54,803 bases of DNA, taken from assembly GCA_040905025.1 (NCBI GenBank), contig JBBDSJ010000022.1:1-54803 (forward strand), read 5' to 3'. Positions 17,385-26,439 of this stretch are shown here, piece after piece. Position 1 is the stretch's first letter, and each line of letters starts with the position of its first letter. The DNA comes from JBBDSJ01 sp040905025 (lineage in GTDB: Bacteria; Pseudomonadota; Gammaproteobacteria; Methylohalomonadales; Methylohalomonadaceae). The position numbers and the translations under genes were made by a program. Below the pieces are notes generated by a model. The model did no database searches and was not told where the DNA came from. It saw only the letters and a program-made list of their open reading frames with translations.

Positions 17385-18281
17385 TTATGTATTGAATACA
17401 ATCCATAACATGGCGATGGCAATAAAAGCGAAAATAACCGCTATTATTTTTTCCATTAAGCGTGAATCTACCCGACCCTGAATTCTAGGCCCTATTTGGC
17501 CACCTATGATCACGCCAGGCACGGTATACATGACGAGTTCCCATGGCACAGCATTGACACCTCCGGCTGATAATAATGCTGATATATGAGCAAATGACGC
17601 AGCAGCGATGGTGGCAATAACGATAGCAATAGAAGTTGCGGCGGCTACTGGCAGAGGAATTTTGCATCGGCGCACGAGTTGTGGCATTGCAACTTCACCG
17701 ATACCCACCGATAGTAATCCAGCCAGGAATCCGCCAAATCCGGTAACCGGCGTGCCATACAAGTCTGGCTTGCAGCGATTATAATGATAGACACGGCCAT
17801 CACTATCATGCAGCTCAACCGACAATTCCGGCTGGAGTTCTTTTACTTGCGCAGCTCCGACTGTTGATTCTGCGTGTTTGACAGACTGATGGCCCCTGAA
17901 CAATATGATTGTCAGAACCAACATCAATAGCCCATACGCAAACAACAAAACATCATCCCGGATAGCATGTGATAACAATGCCCCGGCTATTGCTGCAGGC
18001 ACAGAAATCAGTGCAAAGCCGGCCGCCAGGCGAAAGTCAATCAGTTGCCGTTTCAGATAAGCCACAAACCCGGAACCGAAACCAAAAGTTTCTGTAAGTA
18101 AAGCTACGCCAATTGCTGCCGCGGCACTTTCCAGTGGATATTCAGGCCCCAGTAATGGGAACCCTATTACGAAAATCGGCATAAACATGGCTGCTCCGCC
18201 TATACCACTCATCATAGCTGTAGTCGCAACCAGTACAGATATTGGCAACATGAACCAGTACAGTGTCAAATCCATATACAA
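17385..18281 (-). CDS. TauE/SafE-family anion exporter
   Basis: Membrane protein of 298 residues with about eight hydrophobic segments and a soluble loop near residues 125-165. The GGFLAGLLSVGIGEVAMPQL repeat motif in the second half and GIGGAAMFMPIF in the first are typical of the TauE/SafE (DUF81) family. Members export sulfite, sulfoacetate or other small organic anions. Its place between a dehalogenase-like hydrolase and a DUF3179 protein suggests export of an anionic product of the same pathway, which is inference. Gap to the hydrolase is 63 bp. Confidence 0.88.
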   Translation of the reverse strand: MYMDLTLYWFMLPISVLVATTAMMSGIGGAAMFMPIFVIGFPLLGPEYPLESAAAAIGVALLTETFGFGSGFVAYLKRQLIDFRLAAGFALISVPAAIAGALLSHAIRDDVLLFAYGLLMLVLTIILFRGHQSVKHAESTVGAAQVKELQPELSVELHDSDGRVYHYNRCKPDLYGTPVTGFGGFLAGLLSVGIGEVAMPQLVRRCKIPLPVAAATSIAIVIATIAAASFAHISALLSAGGVNAVPWELVMYTVPGVIIGGQIGPRIQGRVDSRLMEKIIAVIFAFIAIAMLWIVFNT

Positions 18282-18361
18282 ATTCCTTGGTCAGTTTACT
18301 TAATGTAATGCTATAAATTATCCGGTTAACCCTGAACGGGTTCAGGGTTGATAATTAAAAT

Positions 18362-19657
18362 TCAGGCTCTTACTGAGTTATTATCAGAATCACCAAGCCC
18401 TATTCTCGTGCCCGGTTTGAATAGTGCCCAACTGAACCAGAATAATTTATTAAAGTGAGGCACAGCATCAAGATGCTTGCCTTTTAACTGACCATCGACT
18501 GCCTGCCCCATAAGATTCCAGGCGCTTTGTGTTTCCCTGTCCCTGGCCACAATTCCACTGCCATCCCGGGACTCAGGCTCAAAATTAAGTATTTTTCCGT
18601 CAAGATTTCTCCGATAAATCTTTCCTATATCGCGCTCTTTATCATAAAAGATTGTGATCTCCTCGCCTCCAACAGTGTCATTGATAATTTTTTCCTGGCT
18701 TAACTTTCTCTGTGTAAAAGCACATGAGTCACCATTAATCTCGACACCGAATACATATGACATTGCAGGCTCACGCTTATCCAGTTTCCCGCGAATTCGA
18801 TGCCATGGTTTTTTGCGCTTGGCCAGTTTTTCTATTGGTATCATCATTTGTAGCATCATCCCAACCATCTTGTCGCGTATGGTTGCAGGTGGTGCATAAT
18901 ATAATTTTGTATCGGGATACAATGTCTTCCATTCTTTCCATGTAGCTATTGTCACCGGATAAGATGTCAGTTCTTTCCCTGTGTCAGGTCCGTCAATGAC
19001 CTTGCCGTCCAGTTGTTGTATAAAATTATCGCTTGCCGGATCGTAATAAAGAATGTTGTTGTTATATGCTGTTACACATCGCAGTTGTATTGGCTGGTTA
19101 TTGATTTCAGATTTGAACGCAATGCCGCTATTACAGAGTATGCAGTAAGAAACCGTGAAATTCTGTCCGGCAATTTTATCATTGAAAAAATGCGGTCTTG
19201 CGATACTGTCTCTTGGATAGGCTCTAACCTGGCCCTCATATTCAAAGCCAAGTACAACATCATCATCACCCAGATAACGATCACCTTCCTGTAGTGATAA
19301 TACTTCCGGGTTTTGTGGGGGCGACATAACAAATGGAACGTAACCACTCCAGAACATAAACGCCAGGGCCAATGAGGTAACTGCTGATATCCAGAACCAT
19401 GATGGACTTGATGCCGCAAACAATGATCCCGCTGCAGCAGGCTCAATCATTGCGTAAAGGCCTCTCAAGAATATTGTCGCGAGACCAACAATCCCTATCA
19501 CCCAAAACAACCTGCGATTTCGATATATGGAAATCTGCGTCTCGCGACGCAGATTCACCATGTCTATAGTCATGGGTGAAAAAGGCAAATATAGCGTCAG
19601 TAAAGCACCTGTGCCGATGGCAAAAATAATCACATCAACTACCAATGAAATAGACAT
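18362..19657 (-). CDS. DUF3179 domain protein with N-terminal membrane segments
   Basis: The 431-residue protein has three or four hydrophobic helices in the first 140 residues, then a DUF3179 domain: YLGDDDVVLGFEYEG, RAYPRDSIARPHFFND and VSYCILCNSGIAF, where the cysteine after the tyrosine is a family hallmark. The domain is extracytoplasmic by prediction. DUF3179 has no established activity. A shorter secreted DUF3179 protein lies at 33.5 kb. It is the second gene of the FadL-DUF3179-TauE-hydrolase unit, 54 bp after the porin. Confidence 0.85.
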   Translation of the reverse strand: MSISLVVDVIIFAIGTGALLTLYLPFSPMTIDMVNLRRETQISIYRNRRLFWVIGIVGLATIFLRGLYAMIEPAAAGSLFAASSPSWFWISAVTSLALAFMFWSGYVPFVMSPPQNPEVLSLQEGDRYLGDDDVVLGFEYEGQVRAYPRDSIARPHFFNDKIAGQNFTVSYCILCNSGIAFKSEINNQPIQLRCVTAYNNNILYYDPASDNFIQQLDGKVIDGPDTGKELTSYPVTIATWKEWKTLYPDTKLYYAPPATIRDKMVGMMLQMMIPIEKLAKRKKPWHRIRGKLDKREPAMSYVFGVEINGDSCAFTQRKLSQEKIINDTVGGEEITIFYDKERDIGKIYRRNLDGKILNFEPESRDGSGIVARDRETQSAWNLMGQAVDGQLKGKHLDAVPHFNKLFWFSWALFKPGTRIGLGDSDNNSVRA

Positions 19658-19711
19658 TGCTAAAGCACTCCGTTTATTACGTAATCAATCTGTTTTTTGG
19701 ACTTTTATTTT

Positions 19712-20995
19712 CTAGAAGTTCCACGTGAGTCCCATGCCAGCCGAGAATATGCTCCCTTCTGATCGCAGGTCTCCCGAGAAACTCTCATTCCCGTCGAATG
19801 CATAAGAAGTATTAAGATCCAGCGTCAGTTTTGGCGTGATGTCATAACCAATACCAAATGACACGCCCTGACTCCAGAAACCATTGGTGATAGTAGTTTG
19901 TGCGACTTCAATAAATGCCGGTGTCACAGGCAATACGCCCTGTCCGGGAACAAATACCTGTGTAAAATTGCCAAAACTGTTACCAAGATCTTTCCTGTCT
20001 TTGGCTAAATCACTGCTATAGCTGTAACCTGCTCGCAGTGTTACTGGCCCTATACGTGTTGGCATCCGGTGCTGGCCACCGACTGAAAAGATGTATTGGT
20101 CTTTCCAGAAATCCTGATAACCATTAGCATCATCCCAGTTTTTATAGCGGAAGTTGACTTCAACAAAGGTGTCTTTCATAAATGCATCTGTGGTTGCTAT
20201 ACCAAATGTGACCTCTTGTGGTTGCTCCAGATCGAGATTCGAGAAAACACCCTGTGATGTCTCGGTTACCCGCTTGTACTCAATATCCAGCGGGCTCTTG
20301 TATGTGCCTCCAAGTTGAATCAATCCAGCGTCATAAGTGGCACCGACAGTACCACCGATACCAAAAGCATTAACCGAAGCGCTGTTTGAGGCGAGTCCAG
20401 CTTGCAAGGCACCTATACCGATCGTCACCGCACCGCCTATGCTGAGTTCAGGCGTCACTTGATAGCCTACAACCATGTTGCCGCCGAATAATTTCAGATC
20501 AGCAATCAAGGGAGCGAAGCCAGCTTCATTACGAAAATCGGAACCCAGACCGGATATGCCGGTAAGGCCAATGCCAACAACCATATCCGGGTTAATTCGG
20601 TGAAGTGCCGCCGCGTGCGGTACAGCACCTTCACCGAAATCTGACTTGCCACGGGAACCAGGTGCCACAATACCGGGATTTGTCGGTCCAGGCGGCCCAC
20701 CAAATAAGCCGACGCCGTCATTTGTGTGCGATCTCAAGTCCGGAGAAACAAAGGTTCCGCCTATCGTAAAAGCATTGTCACCATTCAATTGGGTCAATGT
20801 AGACGGATTGCCGAAGAGCATCGCTACCGGATCCTGCGGCCTAACCACACCAACCCCCTCCATACCACCTGAAGCTGGTGTCAGTGTCAGATCAAATTCC
20901 GAGCCTTTGGGGCCCGCCAATATCGCCGTACTGATGCTGGTCAACACCAGACTGCTCGCCACCATCCCGATAAAAGAATTATGTAATCTCTGCAT
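19712..20995 (-). CDS. FadL/OmpP1/TodX-family outer-membrane transporter
   Basis: Outer-membrane beta-barrel of 427 residues for hydrophobic substrates such as fatty acids or hydrocarbons. The ATG at 20995 has a strong GGAGG site (GGGAGGAGTGGAC) and yields a signal peptide ending STAILA. The mature start GPKGSEFDLTLTPASGGMEG and the early NPSTL segment fit the FadL N-terminal hatch, although the region is not the classic N-A-G-S type. The protein ends in F after a beta strand (GMGLTWNF), the usual outer-membrane C-terminal signal. First gene of the minus-strand unit and divergent from the MEDS regulator. Confidence 0.88.
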   Translation of the reverse strand: MQRLHNSFIGMVASSLVLTSISTAILAGPKGSEFDLTLTPASGGMEGVGVVRPQDPVAMLFGNPSTLTQLNGDNAFTIGGTFVSPDLRSHTNDGVGLFGGPPGPTNPGIVAPGSRGKSDFGEGAVPHAAALHRINPDMVVGIGLTGISGLGSDFRNEAGFAPLIADLKLFGGNMVVGYQVTPELSIGGAVTIGIGALQAGLASNSASVNAFGIGGTVGATYDAGLIQLGGTYKSPLDIEYKRVTETSQGVFSNLDLEQPQEVTFGIATTDAFMKDTFVEVNFRYKNWDDANGYQDFWKDQYIFSVGGQHRMPTRIGPVTLRAGYSYSSDLAKDRKDLGNSFGNFTQVFVPGQGVLPVTPAFIEVAQTTITNGFWSQGVSFGIGYDITPKLTLDLNTSYAFDGNESFSGDLRSEGSIFSAGMGLTWNF

Positions 20996-21280
20996 GTCCA
21001 CTCCTCCCAAAATGAGCTGCGGATGACCTTGGCCCAACATTGGGGAAGGCCTCTATTTATCATTATTGACTATCTATGAATAACAGTGATAATTAATGAT
21101 TAATATAGAATAAGATATATAATAGAAATGTCAAGAAAGAATAGCAATGAGTAGTTCATATAGATGCTGCGATGCAATATAATAAGCGCGTACCCGGAGG
21201 ATATTGAGCATCAGCGGTATATATGATCATCAAAGATTAAGAACGTTAAAATTTGCTTTGCTAATAACAGGAGCTAGTTG

Positions 21281-22078
21281 ATGTCACAGGAAATCAGCAA
21301 CCATAGTGAATGGCTCAACATTCACCAGGCAGCCAAATTGTTGCAGGTCAGTGCTGTTTCGCTTCGGCGCTGGACGGATTCAGGACGATTGAATTGCTAT
21401 CGTATTGGCGGCAAACGTGAACGTCGTTTCAGACAGGAAGACTTAATTGCCTTTCTGAAAGACTATCGTGGCAACGATGCCTGCAATTCAGAAGATGCGG
21501 TTGGAAAACACCGTGCTTTTCCTGTTCAACAAGCTGCAGTCACATTGGCGGGAATTACGATCGAGTATGGCAATCATTTGTGTTCTTTGTATGAGTCAGA
21601 TAAGGGCAGACTTAAAATGGCGGTCCCGTTTCTGGCAGAAGGATTACGGCGTGGGGATATATGCTATCTCATCGCCACGGGTAGTATTTCTGAAAAAATC
21701 ATTACAGCACTGAGGAAAGTTGAGCCCGGCGTTGACAAGGCCATTGTTAATGGCGGTTTGAATGTTAGCGATGGTGCTGTCAGTGCAGAAGCAATGTATA
21801 TCTATTTCGAAAACGAGCTTTTTAAATCAACGCAGTCAGGGGAACACGCAGTCAGGGTTCTGGGTGATATGGCCTGGTTCCTGGACAGGGGCCTGGACAC
21901 AAAAGAACTGATCGATTTTGAAAAGCGTTATAACCACAGTCTTGCGCATCGCTTCCCTGTAGTTAGCCTGTGTCAATATGATGCCCGACGATTTGATGGC
22001 AGCGGTATATTGAATGCATTACGCTGCCATGAAGACACTTTCGCGTACCCACTATCGCGGTTTATTGGAATTCAGTAA
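21281..22078 (+). CDS. MerR-type HTH plus MEDS sensor regulator (DcmR-like)
   Basis: The 265-residue regulator has an N-terminal MerR/excisionase-type helix-turn-helix (about residues 11-60: IHQAAKLLQVSAVSLRRW, then RRFRQEDLIAFL). A C-terminal MEDS domain (about 95-255) starts at GNHLCSLYES. This architecture is that of DcmR, the dichloromethane-responsive repressor of methylotrophs; MEDS is named after it and is thought to bind small hydrocarbon derivatives. The start at 21281 has AGGAG seven bases upstream. It is divergent from the FadL operon, which ends in a dehalogenase-like hydrolase, so control of that operon is a good guess. The 285-bp gap is AT-rich. Confidence 0.85.
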   Translation: MSQEISNHSEWLNIHQAAKLLQVSAVSLRRWTDSGRLNCYRIGGKRERRFRQEDLIAFLKDYRGNDACNSEDAVGKHRAFPVQQAAVTLAGITIEYGNHLCSLYESDKGRLKMAVPFLAEGLRRGDICYLIATGSISEKIITALRKVEPGVDKAIVNGGLNVSDGAVSAEAMYIYFENELFKSTQSGEHAVRVLGDMAWFLDRGLDTKELIDFEKRYNHSLAHRFPVVSLCQYDARRFDGSGILNALRCHEDTFAYPLSRFIGIQ

Positions 22079-22104
22079 AAATCTTCATATTTATGTTAAC
22101 CATA

Positions 22105-22941
22105 TCAATCTTGCGTAACAACCATTCGCCAGACAGACTGCAACCGTTGATAAAGATTCTGTCGGGGCGGGTTACTTGCATTATGAAATAACACAATCAG
22201 GGTTACATCATCTCCCGGCGATTGTTTATAAAAAAGTCTCGCATGCAAAGCTTCCCCAAAATGTTGGGGGTCATCTTTTGGAATATCCTCGACTAATGCC
22301 AGTAAGCCTGTTTCGCCGAGCGGGCTACCTGTCTTATCAAGAACCTCCATGGCTGCATCAGTATACATAACCATAATATCTCCCGGCATCAGACTGATTT
22401 CATACTGAAGATAATTGGTTTCACCATTAATGCCTAAGGGAATATTAATTACTTGACCAGAACAATCCTCCAATGCCTCGTCAAGAATCCACCATGTATT
22501 ATTCTGCTTTCTATATAATAAAGGCTTGGGATGACCAGCATTACATATCTTTAGTTTATCAGTTTCGGCATCATAGGCTGTTAGCAATGCTGTTGCGAAC
22601 ATTCCTTTCCTGGCGAAAACAGAAAAATCGTCATTTAGCTTCTGCGCAAACCGGGTCTGATCGGTCGTATTGATATACTTGCGCATAAGCTTACGCAAAC
22701 ATTTTGCAAAATATGAGGCAGATGTACCATGGCCTGATATATCGGCCAGACTAAAACGCGAGATCTTGCCTGCGCCGCAACTGGAGATATAATAAATATC
22801 ACCACCATCTGGCATATTTTGATATGGATTCGAGCTGACCCAAACGTCGAACCCGGTTATTCCGATTGCCCGCTTCGCACGAGCATTACCTCCCCAAATC
22901 TCCATGCAAGTGATTTCATGTGGATTAGATTGCCGGGACAT
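22105..22941 (-). CDS. SpoIIE/RsbU-type serine phosphatase
   Basis: The 278-residue PP2C-type phosphatase consists almost entirely of the SpoIIE domain. Metal-binding motifs are visible: GGDIYY (near residue 46), LADISGHG (near 66), CNAGHPKPLLY (near 134) and SPGDDVTLIVL near the C-terminus. Such enzymes dephosphorylate anti-sigma-factor antagonists or act as outputs of sensors. No sensor, receiver or anti-sigma partner is fused or adjacent. It is convergent with the MEDS regulator gene with a 26-bp gap, so a common signalling role is possible but not shown. Confidence 0.85.
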   Translation of the reverse strand: MSRQSNPHEITCMEIWGGNARAKRAIGITGFDVWVSSNPYQNMPDGGDIYYISSCGAGKISRFSLADISGHGTSASYFAKCLRKLMRKYINTTDQTRFAQKLNDDFSVFARKGMFATALLTAYDAETDKLKICNAGHPKPLLYRKQNNTWWILDEALEDCSGQVINIPLGINGETNYLQYEISLMPGDIMVMYTDAAMEVLDKTGSPLGETGLLALVEDIPKDDPQHFGEALHARLFYKQSPGDDVTLIVLFHNASNPPRQNLYQRLQSVWRMVVTQD

Positions 22942-23013
22942 GACTTTATATTTGTCAAGTAATATGCTTTATAATTTAGCGACTAACCGCTTAGCATATA
23001 ACACAGATTAGCC

Positions 23014-23529
23014 TCAATCCCTGGCAGGAGAAGAATGTGAATCAAAGGGTCGAGATTGGAAGAATTTATATTGTCTCCTGGCTTTATTCAGCAGGCCTTC
23101 ATCATCGTCTTGTTCGTTCCATTGCTGAAGAGCATCCATTTCTTCTGACTTGTGAAACAACAACAGCTGTCCCGCAATAATTTTAAATCGTGTTGGGTCT
23201 ATGGAAACCTTCCGGCCTAACGTCAAACTATAAGGACAGGCATCGAATAATGGCCTGTATTTTTCGGGGTTGTTCTTGAATTTATCAACCTGATCAGATG
23301 ATGTGAAGTAATAAGTCTTGTCATCATATTCTGCTGAAAATTGTGGACTGCCCAATTCCGGAAATCCATTTTCAAAATAAGAGACAGGGCTGTAGCCTTT
23401 TATTGCGACCTGTTCCGGCAGCGCGTCGGTATAACCAATTCTGCCATATGATAAGGATAATATGGCAAATATAAATATACTTTGACACCGCCAATTACGG
23501 TTTAGTCTGGATCGTAGCATAGCGTTCAC
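23014..23529 (-). CDS. Secreted YHS-domain protein
   Basis: Protein of 171 residues with an N-terminal hydrophobic signal/anchor segment (about 15-35). A YHS-like domain follows: VAIKGYSPVSYFENG, then YYFTSSDQVDKFKNNPEKY, which is the usual pattern of conserved aromatics and cysteine near DACPYSL. YHS proteins are proposed to bind metal ions or to accompany oxidoreductases. The C-terminal 45 residues are charged. It may be transcribed with the 3-hydroxybutyrate dehydrogenase upstream (130-bp gap) but could have its own promoter. Confidence 0.75.
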   Translation of the reverse strand: MNAMLRSRLNRNWRCQSIFIFAILSLSYGRIGYTDALPEQVAIKGYSPVSYFENGFPELGSPQFSAEYDDKTYYFTSSDQVDKFKNNPEKYRPLFDACPYSLTLGRKVSIDPTRFKIIAGQLLLFHKSEEMDALQQWNEQDDDEGLLNKARRQYKFFQSRPFDSHSSPARD

Positions 23530-23658
23530 AATTAATGCCTATTGAGAATTTCACTATTTTGATGTCGATCATTAGACAATGTTACATCGAGTAATTGATA
23601 TAATGAAAATTAATTCGTATACCTTATAACGGCATCATATTTTCGGCATCAACATAAA

Positions 23659-24441
23659 TCATTCCATATGCCAGCCATGGCTTACAATCATAGACTGGCC
23701 GGTCAACGCCTTACTGGGGAAGTCTGCAAGAAAAACAGCAAGCTCGGCAACATCTTCAGTAGTTGTGAATTCTCCATCAACGGTTTCTTTCAGCATAACA
23801 CTCTTTATAACCTCATCTTCAGTAATACCCAAATCAAGTGCCTGCTCCGGAATCTGCTTGTCTACCAGCGGTGTACGCACGAAGCCCGGGCAAATAACGT
23901 TGGCGCGTACATTATGCTCGGCACCTTCAATTGCCACAGTACGGCAAAGTCCGAGGAGTGCATGCTTCGCTGCTACATAGGGTGCTTTTAATGCTGATGC
24001 AGCTTTCGAATGTACCGAGCCCATATAAAGTATACAGCCGCCCTCTTTCTGGCTATACATATGGCGCAGGCAGGCGCGCGTCGTAAGAAAAGCACCATCG
24101 AGATGGATCGCAATAATTTTTTGCCAGTCCTTATAAGCTAGCTCGTTAACGGCCTTGATGTGCTGAACACCGGCATTACTAATCAGAATATCGACCCCAC
24201 CCCATTTTTCGACCATTGCTGCCACGCCATGTTCTACTGCTTTTTCATCGGCCACGTCTACGACAACAGAGATCGCGCCAGTACCATACTGCTCTATTTC
24301 TGTTACTACCGCCTGGGCCTTGACCTCGTCAATATCAGCTATACAAACGTAAGCACCAGCCTCAGCAAACCGTAATGCAATAGCTTTGCCAATACCACTG
24401 GCAGCGCCAGTAATGAAAACACGTTTGCTTTTCAACGACAT
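23659..24441 (-). CDS. bdhA: 3-hydroxybutyrate dehydrogenase (SDR family)
   Basis: Short-chain dehydrogenase of 260 residues that interconverts 3-hydroxybutyrate and acetoacetate with NAD. The nucleotide motif GAASGIGKAIA is at residues 11-21. The active-site Tyr-Lys pair is in YVAAKHALLG (near 155). The downstream segment RANVICPGFVRTPLVDKQIPEQA and the C-terminal GWHME... region match 3-hydroxybutyrate dehydrogenases rather than general SDRs. Upstream genes encode acetoacetate decarboxylase and a patatin-like hydrolase, consistent with polyhydroxybutyrate or ketone-body turnover. Confidence 0.9.
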   Translation of the reverse strand: MSLKSKRVFITGAASGIGKAIALRFAEAGAYVCIADIDEVKAQAVVTEIEQYGTGAISVVVDVADEKAVEHGVAAMVEKWGGVDILISNAGVQHIKAVNELAYKDWQKIIAIHLDGAFLTTRACLRHMYSQKEGGCILYMGSVHSKAASALKAPYVAAKHALLGLCRTVAIEGAEHNVRANVICPGFVRTPLVDKQIPEQALDLGITEDEVIKSVMLKETVDGEFTTTEDVAELAVFLADFPSKALTGQSMIVSHGWHME

Positions 24442-24478
24442 ATCAATCTCCTTATCTATAATTAATCAGTTAATGAGT

Positions 24479-25216
24479 TCAGTTTAGGTAGTCATGCACG
24501 ACTTCACCCATACCGAGAGTCAAATCGCTAATAAAGTGCAGAGTGGATTTAATAGAATGCACCGGTAAATCAGCTACCGGCGCCATAGCATGCGGTCTTA
24601 GCTCAAGTGCACCGGGCCCGGACCAGGCTCCCTTGATACAAATATCAGTCTGGTAATATCTCACCAACTCCAGAATTCGCAGCGTCCCATCGACATGCGG
24701 AATAATTTTAAGTACAAAGTTTGGCGCCTGCATAGCACTGAGTACTTCATTCTCCTCGACTATTGTATGTTTATAGCCCATGGTTGCAGTGGCAATTTGA
24801 CTGCCTCCAAACTGTAGTGTTCCAATCAAGGTTTCACGCTCGACCCTTAAAACCGGCTCACCAAGTTTTTTAGGGAAACCCCATAGCTCACGACCACCAA
24901 CAATAGGTGCATGATCGTTAAGATACATGGCATGAATATAAAGACCGCATTGGCCATCAAAGATAACGGGTATGGCCTGACCGGATTCGCAATAACTGCC
25001 AAAGCCGGTTGAGTCTGGCATGTTTATAAATTCATATTTCACTATTGGTTCTGCAAGCTTGAGCGGCGCTGGTAATATAGAACGTAGAATTTCAGGATCA
25101 CTGTGATAACTGACAATCAGATATTCACGGTCAACAAACCGGTATGGCCCACGCGGATAGCTCGGTGAATGTAACGGCATCGAATATGCGTGGCGGCGAA
25201 CTTCATCTTCATTCAT
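24479..25216 (-). CDS. adc: Acetoacetate decarboxylase
   Basis: The 245-residue enzyme converts acetoacetate to acetone and CO2. The Schiff-base lysine is visible in GGRELWGFPKKLGEP (near residue 115), and the N-terminal PRGPYRFVDREYL segment is typical. The ATG overlaps the stop of the patatin gene (ATGA), so the two are translationally coupled, and bdhA follows after 37 bp. Combined with BdhA this would take 3-hydroxybutyrate to acetone; in many proteobacteria the three-gene set is linked to PHB mobilisation. Confidence 0.93.
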   Translation of the reverse strand: MNEDEVRRHAYSMPLHSPSYPRGPYRFVDREYLIVSYHSDPEILRSILPAPLKLAEPIVKYEFINMPDSTGFGSYCESGQAIPVIFDGQCGLYIHAMYLNDHAPIVGGRELWGFPKKLGEPVLRVERETLIGTLQFGGSQIATATMGYKHTIVEENEVLSAMQAPNFVLKIIPHVDGTLRILELVRYYQTDICIKGAWSGPGALELRPHAMAPVADLPVHSIKSTLHFISDLTLGMGEVVHDYLN

Positions 25217-26394
25217 AAAATCTCCAGTGACTCTTTTTCATTACTATTTGGCGTATGAACAACCACTCCTTGATCAACCGGATGTGGTTGCAACCACGGT
25301 GCCTGGTTCAGCATGGCCAGTGTAGCGTCATAACCCATACGCCAACGTTCATTGATTGTTACACGGGAAAAATCAATATCTTTGCTCGCCAGTTCCCACG
25401 ACATGCCAGGGTATGCGAGTTTTACAATCTGCATAGTGGTATGGCAACCCCAGTATGATAGCTCTCTAATTTCAGGATCGTCTTGCAGTTTTTTAGGCAG
25501 GTGTTGATATAGTAAATTGATTTTACGCCGCAAGTTATGAAGACGTTCGTAGGCGTTTATATGTCGATTGAGTCGACTGCCAAAGGTGATGTCCTTTTGA
25601 CGTGCATCAACTTCTGAAATTGTTTGGGGCACACGGCCAGTGGCTGGAAACAGACTTACCGCAAAACAAAGCGTGTCAACACGAGGGTTATCTTCAAGCA
25701 CCACCTCCAGTGGTGTATTGGAATACAACGCACCATCCCAATAGAATTCATCATTTATACGAACGGCTGGAAAGCCGGGTGGCAACGCCCCGCTCGCCAA
25801 TATATGCTCAGCCGCAAGTGTCTCATTGCTGCTATCAAAATAAGTCAACTCACCTGAGGTAACATTGACAGCGCCAACGCTGAGTCGAATCTTATTACTT
25901 TCAAGACACTTAAAGTCAATCAGCCGTTCAACCAATTTACGTAGTGGTTCGGTCGTATAATAGCTTGCCGTCTCTGCCGATTGGCCGGTAAATAGTGCGG
26001 TAATTAAATCAGGGCGTGGACTAAAAAAGCCCGGCAAACCATTTGCCACAATCGACATGGCATTTCCAAGACTGAATACCTGACGCCCCTGATCTGGAAG
26101 AAAACCATATATTCCCGAATCGATACCCTGAGCAAGAGTATCCCAGAATTCGCGTAATGCAGTCACACGATCTTCAGGCCTGTTACCTGCGATAATCGCA
26201 CCATTGAGGGCACCGATCGATGTACCAGCTATCCAGTCCGGACAGAATCCATGCTCATCCAGCGCCTGATAAACACCGGCCTGATAAGCTCCCATGGCCC
26301 CGCCACCCTGTAGCACAAGTGCAATACGCTGATTCTCTGGACGTGACGGATAATTAATTTGATTTTTAGTAATGGACGTATCCTCAATCATCAT
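25213..26394 (-). CDS. Patatin-like phospholipase (PatD-like)
   Basis: Serine acyl hydrolase of about 393 residues. Motifs are an oxyanion glycine run (LQGGGAMGAYQAG, near residue 30), nucleophile GTSIGALNGA, and the catalytic aspartate in WDGALYSNTPLE. The C-terminal region with the RINAYERLHNLRRKIN type of sequence corresponds to the DUF3734 extension. I used the ATG at 26394; a GTG at 26439 would add 15 residues and neither has a clear ribosome binding site. Legionella has a related bdhA-patD operon, and the overlap with adc here suggests the same function in PHB or lipid turnover. Confidence 0.88.
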   Translation of the reverse strand: MMIEDTSITKNQINYPSRPENQRIALVLQGGGAMGAYQAGVYQALDEHGFCPDWIAGTSIGALNGAIIAGNRPEDRVTALREFWDTLAQGIDSGIYGFLPDQGRQVFSLGNAMSIVANGLPGFFSPRPDLITALFTGQSAETASYYTTEPLRKLVERLIDFKCLESNKIRLSVGAVNVTSGELTYFDSSNETLAAEHILASGALPPGFPAVRINDEFYWDGALYSNTPLEVVLEDNPRVDTLCFAVSLFPATGRVPQTISEVDARQKDITFGSRLNRHINAYERLHNLRRKINLLYQHLPKKLQDDPEIRELSYWGCHTTMQIVKLAYPGMSWELASKDIDFSRVTINERWRMGYDATLAMLNQAPWLQPHPVDQGVVVHTPNSNEKESLEIL

Positions 26395-26439
26395 TGGTAA
26401 ATTAGTAATACTCTTGACAAAACAACTGCTTATGAGCAC

